Below are positions 1 to 5,646 of a stretch of 6,148 bases of DNA, in pieces. The notes under the pieces were generated by a model. That model saw only the letters and a program-made list of their open reading frames with translations. It did no database searches and had not been told where the DNA came from. Every line of letters starts with the position of its first letter. The first letter of the stretch is position 1. Both the position numbers and the translations under genes were made by a program. This DNA comes from Candidatus Pullichristensenella stercoripullorum (lineage in GTDB: Bacteria > Bacillota > Clostridia > Christensenellales > Aristaeellaceae), in contig DVGE01000265.1 of NCBI GenBank assembly GCA_018712885.1, positions 1 through 6,148 of the forward strand, given 5' to 3'.

Positions 1-460
1 TATCGCGCCGAACAGTGCGTATCGCGGGAAAATGTCAACGATAGTGATTCGCCGGGGAACCCCTCTGCGCGAGCGCGCCCCCCGGGGGACGGTTTCGTGG
101 CAATGGCAGTACGCCGGAAGCCCCCCTGCGCGCCGTCGGTCGTTTGGCATATCACGCCGGACGCCGCGCATCGCGGGAAGATGTCGAGGATAGTGATTCA
201 CCGGGGAGCCCTCTCTGCGCGAACGCACCCCGGGGAAGGCTTCATGGCAATGGCGGCTCACCGGAAGCCACCCCTGCGCGCCGTCGGTCGCTTGGCATAT
301 CACGCCGGACGGTGCGCATCGCGGGAAAATGGCAACGATAGTGATCCGTCGGGAAACCCCTCACTGCACGAACCGCGCCCCCGGGGACGGTTTCGTGGCG
401 GTGGCAACTCGTCAGAGCGTCCCCCTGCGCGTCGTCGGTCGCTTGGCATATCGCGCCGGA
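1..460. repeat. Non-coding tandem array of ~150-bp imperfect repeats
   Basis: Three units start at 1, 150 and 298, and the beginning of a fourth at 449, giving periods of 149, 148 and 151 bases. Each contains a nearly invariant 39-bp core (123-161, 271-309, 422-460) that includes TTGGCATATC and GCCGGA; neighbouring cores differ at one or two positions. The ~110 bases between cores are also related but more diverged, with shared pieces such as ATCGCGGGAA, GATAGTGAT and a CCCCGGGG palindrome. The window opens inside the tail of another core (TATCGCGCCG), so the array continues to the left. Because the periods change frame from unit to unit, the open frames through it are not a repeat protein. 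I do not recognise the family. Confidence 0.85.
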
Positions 461-641
461 TGGCGGTCTCGCAGCAAAGGCGGCTGCCACGGGAGCGTTT
501 TGTCGGAAAGGAGGCGTCAGGCGCATGCTTTCCGGGCGATGAAAACCGTTCATACTGCGCGCAGGGAACAGACGGGTGGGCTTTCATCCCGCGCCAGGAC
601 AGCCCCCTCGGGTGGGTCGCCTTGCAGCCCCGTGCCGCCGC
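461..641. other. Interval between the repeat array and the GNAT stop, nothing recognised
   Basis: Similarity to the repeat units fades soon after 460. No gene, RNA gene or clear terminator is seen. An AGGAGG-like run near 509-515 is followed by an ATG (525) whose frame closes after five codons, so it is not a start site. The end of the GNAT transcript is not marked by a recognisable T-tailed hairpin. Confidence 0.5.
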
Positions 642-1172
642 TCACCCCTCCGCGTCGAGACGCTTTTCCAGGCACACCAGCCGGATCTGCCCCAGGCCGT
701 TGAAGTCGCAGGGCACGACGTCGGCCTCGCGGTAGCCGAGGCGCGCGTAGAGGGCGCGGGCGGGAGCGTTGATCTCATTGGTGTCCATGCGCAGGCAGCG
801 ACAGCCGCGCTCGCGGGCGTAGCGCTCGTAAAAGGCCACGAAGCCCGTGCCGACCCCCTGACCGGCGCGCGCGGGGTCGACCACCAGCGTGTGCAGCACC
901 ATGACCGCGTCTTCCGTCGCCGCGTAACGCCAGCGTGCCAGCGCGTATTCCGGCACCTGCGCCTGATCGACGCGCGCGGCGGCGACGATCTGCCCCTCGC
1001 GTTCGTCCACGAACAATTCGCCGGCCAGGAGAGCCTCGCGCGCCGTCACCTCCGTAGGATAAACGCCGCGCTTCCAGCCAGTCGTGCCCGCGCCCGCCTC
1101 CTCGCGGTCGTGGATGCGCTCGTAGAGGGCGGCGACGGCGGGAATGTCGCCCGGCGCGGCTTTGCGGATCAT
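642..1172 (-). CDS. GNAT-family N-acetyltransferase
   Basis: A 176-residue single-domain acetyltransferase of the GNAT superfamily, predicted to move an acetyl group from acetyl-CoA to an amine; the substrate cannot be read from sequence. The N-terminus MIRKAAPGDIPAV (1-13) is the typical first strand and helix. Strand 4, MVLHTLVVDP (91-100), leads into the acetyl-CoA pyrophosphate loop AGQGVG (103-108); the usual Arg/Gln of this loop is replaced by Ala103, with an Arg at 102 next to it. Motif B follows as DTNEINAPARALYARLGY (130-147), with Tyr142 at the position often used as general acid. The length is normal. The start is well fixed: AGGAGG lies 7 bases before the ATG and a near-consensus promoter lies further upstream. 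It appears monocistronic and is separated from carB by ~450 bases of non-coding DNA. No signal peptide or membrane segment is seen. Family assignment is firm; specific function is unknown. Confidence 0.93.
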   Translation of the reverse strand: MIRKAAPGDIPAVAALYERIHDREEAGAGTTGWKRGVYPTEVTAREALLAGELFVDEREGQIVAAARVDQAQVPEYALARWRYAATEDAVMVLHTLVVDPARAGQGVGTGFVAFYERYARERGCRCLRMDTNEINAPARALYARLGYREADVVPCDFNGLGQIRLVCLEKRLDAEG

Positions 1173-1179
1173 AAAAAGA

Positions 1180-1185
1180 CCTCCT
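1180..1185 (-). promoter_or_regulatory. Ribosome binding site of the GNAT gene
   Basis: The minus strand reads AGGAGG, a perfect Shine-Dalgarno sequence, 7 bases before the ATG at 1172. It decides the start of the acetyltransferase. Confidence 0.88.
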
Positions 1186-1234
1186 GTTCATCGGCGCGGC
1201 GTCCGGCGGGGCGCGGCAGTATATTTCCAATGCC

Positions 1235-1263
1235 ATTATAGCACACGCGGCGGTTTCTGTCGA
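1235..1263 (-). promoter_or_regulatory. Sigma-A/sigma-70 type promoter for the GNAT gene
   Basis: On the minus strand a -35 box TCGACA (1263-1258, one mismatch to TTGACA) is followed after exactly 17 bases by a perfect -10 box TATAAT (1240-1235). Transcription should begin near 1228, leaving a leader of ~55 bases before the start codon. The local AT-rich patch stands out in very GC-rich surroundings, which supports the call. No operator is evident. Confidence 0.8.
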
Positions 1264-1380
1264 ACGGAGTCCAGGCGAATGAGGCGGGAACAGGCGGCGT
1301 GGAGGCGTTTTCGCGCGCGGCGAAGACCACTCGCCCTTCCCGCTACCCCCATATTCCCCCGCCATCCCGCGGGGAGAACG

Positions 1381-1395
1381 GCGGGCTCTGCCCGC
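1381..1395. repeat. Small hairpin, 6-bp stem and 3-base loop
   Basis: GCGGGC (1381-1386) and GCCCGC (1390-1395) are exact complements around TCT. It lies 5 bases from the 1401-1422 palindrome and the two probably belong to one element. From memory, elements of this layout recur in intergenic regions of GC-rich Clostridia; this is an impression and was not searched. Confidence 0.5.
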
Positions 1396-1400
1396 ACCCG

Positions 1401-1422
1401 CCCAAGGGACCAGTCCCTTGGG
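1401..1422. repeat. Near-perfect palindrome, 10-bp stem with 2-base centre
   Basis: CCCAAGGGAC (1401-1410) and GTCCCTTGGG (1413-1422) are exact reverse complements with only CA between them. As RNA it would need to open a pair or two to form a loop; as DNA it could extrude a cruciform or bind a dimeric protein. On the plus strand it is followed by TATCCC and five T. A second GGGAC at 1436-1440 could compete for the right arm. Confidence 0.6.
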
Positions 1423-1481
1423 TATCCCTTTTTGGGGGACGGCCTACATCTCCCCCGTCTCCCCATCCCCCAAACGCCGCA

Positions 1482-1513
1482 GGCGGCAGGCCCCTGCGCG
1501 TGGGCCTGCCGCC
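1482..1513. other. GC-rich hairpin with a perfect 12-bp stem
   Basis: GGCGGCAGGCCC (1482-1493) pairs perfectly with GGGCCTGCCGCC (1502-1513) around an 8-base loop. A further GCA/TGC pairing outside is possible across a 3-base bulge. No T-run follows on either strand. It may be part of a structured RNA, a backup terminator or a dispersed palindromic element. Confidence 0.6.
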
Positions 1514-1551
1514 GTCTGCTCCCACCACTGCCCCAACCGAACCGAAACGCA

Positions 1552-1585
1552 GCACCCAAGCCCACTGCTCGTGGGGCTTGGGTGC
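1552..1585 (-). terminator. Possible transcription terminator hairpin of the car operon
   Basis: A perfect 12-bp inverted repeat joins GCACCCAAGCCC (1552-1563) to its complement at 1574-1585 around a 10-base loop; an alternative pairing with one bulged G shortens the loop to 5 bases. It lies ~40 bases after the carB-dapF stop. The minus-strand sequence that follows (TGCGTTTCGGTTCGGTT) is only moderately T-rich, so the terminator call is tentative, although the hairpin itself is clear. Confidence 0.5.
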
Positions 1586-1612
1586 GTCGACCCGGAGCCG
1601 AAGGCACTGGCC

Positions 1613-1627
1613 GCCGGCACTGCCGGC
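1613..1627 (-). other. Short hairpin touching the carB-dapF stop codon
   Basis: Two copies of the self-complementary hexamer GCCGGC (1613-1618 and 1622-1627) are separated by 3 bases and can form a 6-bp stem. The upper copy includes the last base of the TAG stop. There is no T-rich tail on the minus strand, so it is not a standard intrinsic terminator by itself. Confidence 0.45.
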
Positions 1628-2463
1628 TAGTAGGCGAGGACGCCTTCGAAGGCTTGGGCCGTTTCGCCGGTCAGGTAGGCGCGGCCGCGCTCGATGCGCA
1701 CGATCAGGTCGCCGCCGGGGAGTTTTACCGTGATGTCCTCGCCCTCGGGGCATTTGCCCAGCTTTACCGCCGCGGCCGCGGCGGCGCAGGCGCCCGTGCC
1801 GCAGGCAAGCGTTTCGCCGTTGCCGCGCTCGTAGACGCGCAACTTGATCATGCGCTCGTTGACCACGCGGGCAAACCCGGCGTTGACGCGCTCGGGGAAG
1901 ATGTCCGCGTTTTCAAACAACGGGCCGATCACCTGCAGATCCAGGGCGTCCACACGCTCGACGAACGTCACGCAGTGGGGATTGCCCAGGGATAGACAGG
2001 TGATGCGGAAATCGCGCCGCCCGATCTCAATGAGCCGGTCCACCACTTCCGAACCGGGCAGGGCCACGGGCACGCGCGCGGGCTCGTAGACCACCTTGCC
2101 CATGTCCACGCGCGCGGAGGTCGCCTTGCCGTCTGTGAGGAAGAGCTGGACGCGCTTGACGCCGCCGCCGGCCTCGATGCGCACTTCCCCGCCCGCGGCC
2201 AGTCCACGGTCGTGCAGGTACTTGGCCACCAGCAGAAGACAGCCGCCCGCCATGCCGCCGGGGCTGCCATCGCGGTTGAACATGCGCATTTTCGCGTCGG
2301 CAATGTCGCTCTTTTCGATGAGGGCGATGCCGTCGCCACCCACGCCAAAGTGCCGGTCGCACGCGCCCACGCACAGCGATTCGGCGCAGGATACCTGCCC
2401 ATTGCGGTTGTCGATGACGATGTAGTCCGTGCCGGCGCACTGCATCTTGGCAAAGCGCAATTC
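1627..2463 (-). other. DapF-like domain within the CarB fusion, first catalytic cysteine missing
   Basis: DapF interconverts LL- and meso-diaminopimelate using two cysteines (Cys73 and Cys217 in the H. influenzae enzyme). This ~277-residue domain covers the whole DapF length. Matching motifs are DRHFGVGGDG (1097-1106), FNRDGS (1123-1128), GNPHC (1221-1225), FPERVN (1250-1255), ERGNGETLACGTGAC (1273-1287) and GGDL (1311-1314). The second cysteine is Cys1282. At the first cysteine motif, where MCGNGIRC is usual, the sequence reads MAGGCLLL (1132-1139): Cys becomes Ala1133 and the next Asn becomes Gly1135. The N-terminal GND signature reads GTD, so the substrate-binding Asn is Thr1073. The spacing of the motif is preserved, so this looks like substitution rather than an indel. 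I see no ribosome binding site before Met1056 or Met1068, so separate translation is unlikely. Fold assignment is strong; ordinary epimerase activity is doubtful. A cysteine three residues along (Cys1136) is the only local alternative. Confidence 0.9.
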
Positions 2464-5400
2464 GCTGCGCCTTGCGCGCATGTGGCAGAGATCGACCAGC
2501 TCGGTGTTGCGCTCGTTATACCGGCTCTTTAAGATGTCCGCCAGCGCGTTGGCCGTGTCCAGCGAGGTCAGACAGGCGATGGACTTGGCCAGCGCCCGCC
2601 GGTGCAGGGCGATGTACTCGCGCATGGTGTCGTCGCGCAAAGCGCCCGTGTAGACCACATAGCTGACCTTGCCGCTCTCGATGAGTTCAAACGCCTCGCC
2701 GCTTGCGCCGATGTCGGGGATCTCGGTGACGTCGATACCCAACTGGCGGATGGCCTGCGCCGTGGTGCGCGTGGCGTACATCTTCGCCTTGAGGTCGAAG
2801 AGCTTCTTGGCCAGCGTCACCAGATCGTAGTGGTCGTGATCGTCCACGGACAAAAGCACGGAAAGCGGCTGCCCCGCCTGCGGCACGCGGATGCCCGCCG
2901 CCGTCAGTCCCTTGAACAGGGCTTCCTCCATGCGCTTGCCCAGCCCCAGCACTTCGCCGGTGGACTTCATTTCCGGGCTTAGATAGGCGTTGGCGTCGGT
3001 GAGCTTTTCAAAGGAGAACACCGGCACCTTGACGGCAAAGTACGGCGGCGTGCGCTGCAGGCCCGTGCCGCAGCCCAAATCGCGCAATTTCGCGCCCAGC
3101 ATCACCCGCGAGGCGATGTCCACCATGGGGATGCCCGTCACCTTGCTGATGTAGGGGATGGTGCGCGAGGCGCGGGGGTTGACCTCGATGACGTAGAGCC
3201 GCCCCTCGTAGATCAGGTACTGTATGTTGACCAGCCCCCGCGTGCCCAAGGCCAGCGCCAGCTTTTCCGAACAGGAGACCAGTTCGGCGCGCATGGCGTC
3301 GTTTAAGTTGTAGGGCGGATAGACGGCGATGGAATCGCCCGAGTGTACCCCGGCGCGCTCGATGTGTTCCATGATGCCGGGGATCAGCACGTCCTCGCCG
3401 TCGGAGATGACGTCCACCTCCAGTTCCGTGCCGGGCATGTACTTGTCCACCAGCACGGGGTCGTCCGCGCCGCCGCGCAATATCATGCGCATGTAGGCGC
3501 GCACCTCGCCTTCATCGTAGGCGATGGTCATGTTCTGCCCGCCGATGACGTAGCTCGGCCGCACCAGCACGGGATAGCCGATCTCGGCGGCGGCGGAAAC
3601 GGCCTCCTCCTCGCTCAAAACGCCGCGCCCCGCCGGGCGGCGGATGCCGAGGCTGCCGAGCATGCCGTCAAAGCGCTCGCGGTCCTCGGCCAGGTCGATG
3701 CCCTCGGCGGAGGTGCCGAGGATGCGCACGCCGTGGCTGTCTAAGCACTTGGCCAGCTTCACCGCCGTCTGCCCGCCAAAGGCCACCACCACGCCCACCG
3801 GCTGCTCGCAGGCGATGACGCTCAATACGTCCTCCTCCGTGAGCGGCTCGAAATAGAGGCGGTCGGCGGTGTCGTAGTCCGTGGAGACGGTTTCCGGGTT
3901 GTTGTTGACGATGACCACCTCATAGCCCATGCGCCGCAGCGTGCGCACGCAGTGGACGGAGGAATAGTCAAACTCGATGCCCTGCCCAATGCGGATCGGC
4001 CCGCTGCCCAGAACGATGATCACCGGCTTGCCCGAGCGCTGGAAGCGCCGGGAATCGCAGAAAACATCCGTGGTGGCGTAGAAGTAGGGCGTTTCGGCGG
4101 CGAACTCGGCGGCGCAGGTGTCCACCATCTTGTAGGAGAACTGGAACGCTCCGGGAATTTCCACGCCGAGGCGTTTGAGCGCCTTGTCCGTGTAGCCGAG
4201 GCGCTTGCCCTCCTCGTAGGTGGGGTGTGCCTCAAAGTCCGCCAGATGCTTGAGCTTGGCAAGGAAGAAGCGGTCGATGCGCGTAAGCTCGAAGATGGTG
4301 TCAAAATCGACGCCCTTTTTGATGGCCTCGAACACGGTAAACAGCCGCCGGTCGTCCATGTCGCGCAGGCGCTCGAGCACGTCGCCCTCCGCGGGCAGAT
4401 TGAGCGTATCCATGCCGATCTCCGCGCCGCGCACAGCCTTCATCAGCGCCATTTCAAACGAGGGGGCGATGGCCATGACCTCGCCGGTGGCCTTCATCTG
4501 CGTGCCCAGTTTCCGGCTGGCGCTGGAAAACTTGTCGAACGGCCAGCGCGGGAACTTGACCACCACATAGTCCACCGCCGGCTCGAAGCAGGCGCAGGTC
4601 TTGCCCGTGACGTCGTTCTTGATCTCGTCCAGCGTGTAGCCCAGCGCCAGCTTCGCGGCGACCTTGGCGATGGGATAGCCTGTGGCCTTGGACGCCAGCG
4701 CCGACGAGCGCGAGACGCGGGGATTGACCTCGATGACGGCGTAGTCAAAGCTGTCCGGGTCGAGGGCGAACTGGCAGTTGCAGCCGCCGACCACGCCCAG
4801 CTCGGTGATGATCTTCAGTGCCGCCGTGCGCAGCATCTGGTATTCGCGGTTGGCCAGCGTCAGCGCCGGGGCGACGACGATGGAATCGCCGGTGTGTACG
4901 CCCACGGGGTCGAAGTTCTCCATGGAGCAGACGGCGATGGCGTTGCCCACGCGGTCGCGGATGACCTCGAACTCGATCTCCTTCCAGCCGTAGATGTACT
5001 TTTCGATCAGCGCCTGATGGATGGGGCTGGCCTCGAGGCCGCCCGCCGCCACCGCCTTCAATTCTTCGGCACTGTAGGCCACGCCGCCGCCCGCGCCGCC
5101 CAGCGTGAACGCCGGACGCACGATGACGGGGTAGCCGATCTTTTCAGCAATGGCGAGCGCCTGCGTGACCTCCGTGGCCGTGGCCGAGGGGATGAGCGGC
5201 TGGCCGATCTTCTCCATGGCCTCCTTGAACAGTTCGCGGTCCTCGGCGCGGTCGATGGCCTCCACCGGCGTTCCCAGCAATTTCACGCCCATGCGGTCGA
5301 GGAAACCCTCGTGGTAGAGCTGCGAGGAGATGGTCAGGCCCGTCTGCCCGCCAAAGCCCGCCAGCAGGCCGTCCGGCCGCTCCTTTTCGATGATGCGGCG

Positions 5401-5646
5401 GATGGTCTCGGCGGTCAGGGGCTCCAGATAGACCTCGTCGGCGGCGAAGGAGGTCGCGTCGTCCGCGGCGGGGCGGTCGGTCATGATCGTCGCCGGGTTG
5501 GAGTTGACCAGCACCACTTCCAGCCCCGCCTGCTTGAGCACGCGGCAGGCCTGCGTGCCCGCGTAGTCGAACTCCGCCGCCTGGCCGATGACGATGGGGC
5601 CGGAGCCGATGAGCATCACTTTTTTGATCCCGTCAAGCATCGGCAT
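1627..5646 (-). CDS. carB: Carbamoyl-phosphate synthase large subunit fused to a C-terminal DapF-like (diaminopimelate epimerase) domain
   Basis: The CarB part uses two ATP, bicarbonate and ammonia from CarA to make carbamoyl phosphate. Residues 1-~400 form the carboxyphosphate half: GSGPIVIGQ at 14-22, RPAFTLGGAGGG at 177-188, and the metal-site motif IEVNPR at 305-310. Residues ~400-540 form the oligomerisation region. Residues ~541-925 form the carbamoyl-phosphate half: GSGPIRIGQ at 547-555, RPSYVIGG at 696-703, IEVNPR at 820-825. Residues ~926-1050 are the MGS-like allosteric domain. E. coli CarB is 1073 residues and stops there; this protein runs on in frame into a complete DapF fold at ~1062-1339. 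The ATG at 5646 is chosen because GGGAGG sits 8 bases before it; the ATG two codons later is too far away. ATP-grasp motifs of both halves look intact, so synthase activity is expected. Activity of the DapF part is doubtful. An 8-residue insertion occurs near residues 60-69. CarB identity is near certain and the fusion is directly visible. Confidence 0.96.
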   Translation of the reverse strand: MPMLDGIKKVMLIGSGPIVIGQAAEFDYAGTQACRVLKQAGLEVVLVNSNPATIMTDRPAADDATSFAADEVYLEPLTAETIRRIIEKERPDGLLAGFGGQTGLTISSQLYHEGFLDRMGVKLLGTPVEAIDRAEDRELFKEAMEKIGQPLIPSATATEVTQALAIAEKIGYPVIVRPAFTLGGAGGGVAYSAEELKAVAAGGLEASPIHQALIEKYIYGWKEIEFEVIRDRVGNAIAVCSMENFDPVGVHTGDSIVVAPALTLANREYQMLRTAALKIITELGVVGGCNCQFALDPDSFDYAVIEVNPRVSRSSALASKATGYPIAKVAAKLALGYTLDEIKNDVTGKTCACFEPAVDYVVVKFPRWPFDKFSSASRKLGTQMKATGEVMAIAPSFEMALMKAVRGAEIGMDTLNLPAEGDVLERLRDMDDRRLFTVFEAIKKGVDFDTIFELTRIDRFFLAKLKHLADFEAHPTYEEGKRLGYTDKALKRLGVEIPGAFQFSYKMVDTCAAEFAAETPYFYATTDVFCDSRRFQRSGKPVIIVLGSGPIRIGQGIEFDYSSVHCVRTLRRMGYEVVIVNNNPETVSTDYDTADRLYFEPLTEEDVLSVIACEQPVGVVVAFGGQTAVKLAKCLDSHGVRILGTSAEGIDLAEDRERFDGMLGSLGIRRPAGRGVLSEEEAVSAAAEIGYPVLVRPSYVIGGQNMTIAYDEGEVRAYMRMILRGGADDPVLVDKYMPGTELEVDVISDGEDVLIPGIMEHIERAGVHSGDSIAVYPPYNLNDAMRAELVSCSEKLALALGTRGLVNIQYLIYEGRLYVIEVNPRASRTIPYISKVTGIPMVDIASRVMLGAKLRDLGCGTGLQRTPPYFAVKVPVFSFEKLTDANAYLSPEMKSTGEVLGLGKRMEEALFKGLTAAGIRVPQAGQPLSVLLSVDDHDHYDLVTLAKKLFDLKAKMYATRTTAQAIRQLGIDVTEIPDIGASGEAFELIESGKVSYVVYTGALRDDTMREYIALHRRALAKSIACLTSLDTANALADILKSRYNERNTELVDLCHMRARRSELRFAKMQCAGTDYIVIDNRNGQVSCAESLCVGACDRHFGVGGDGIALIEKSDIADAKMRMFNRDGSPGGMAGGCLLLVAKYLHDRGLAAGGEVRIEAGGGVKRVQLFLTDGKATSARVDMGKVVYEPARVPVALPGSEVVDRLIEIGRRDFRITCLSLGNPHCVTFVERVDALDLQVIGPLFENADIFPERVNAGFARVVNERMIKLRVYERGNGETLACGTGACAAAAAAVKLGKCPEGEDITVKLPGGDLIVRIERGRAYLTGETAQAFEGVLAY

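Larger units (their letters stand above)
1264..1626. other. Non-coding interval with a run of hairpins between carB-dapF and the GNAT gene
   Basis: No supportable gene lies here. The half from 1264 to 1380 shows no clear structure. From 1381 to the carB stop codon there are five inverted repeats, listed separately. The open frames crossing this stretch have proline- and arginine-rich translations without domains and lack convincing ribosome binding sites, as expected of GC-rich non-coding DNA. Confidence 0.7.

Noticed and set aside
123..460. CRISPR array, because a 39-bp repeat recurs at regular spacing
   Set aside because: The intervals are ~110 bases, far too long, and they are related to each other rather than unique spacers. 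No cas gene is present.
97..735. A 212-codon plus-strand open frame through the repeat array into the GNAT gene
   Set aside because: The repeat periods are not multiples of three, so the repeats change frame within it. It also overlaps a well-supported gene on the other strand.
1144..1995. Plus-strand open frame of 283 codons across the hairpin region
   Set aside because: It has a low-complexity Arg/Pro/Ala translation, crosses two genes in antisense, and has no domain or ribosome binding site.
2242..2256. A frameshift or sequencing error as the cause of the missing first DapF cysteine
   Set aside because: The codon count across the motif is the expected eleven from Met to Lys, both flanks are in frame, and neither alternative frame restores a CGNGIRC-like motif. 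Substitutions in the read itself cannot be excluded.
2440..2481. A separate dapF gene starting at an internal ATG (2481 or 2445)
   Set aside because: Neither ATG has a Shine-Dalgarno sequence before it, and the frame is continuous with CarB with no stop, so one fused protein is the simpler reading.
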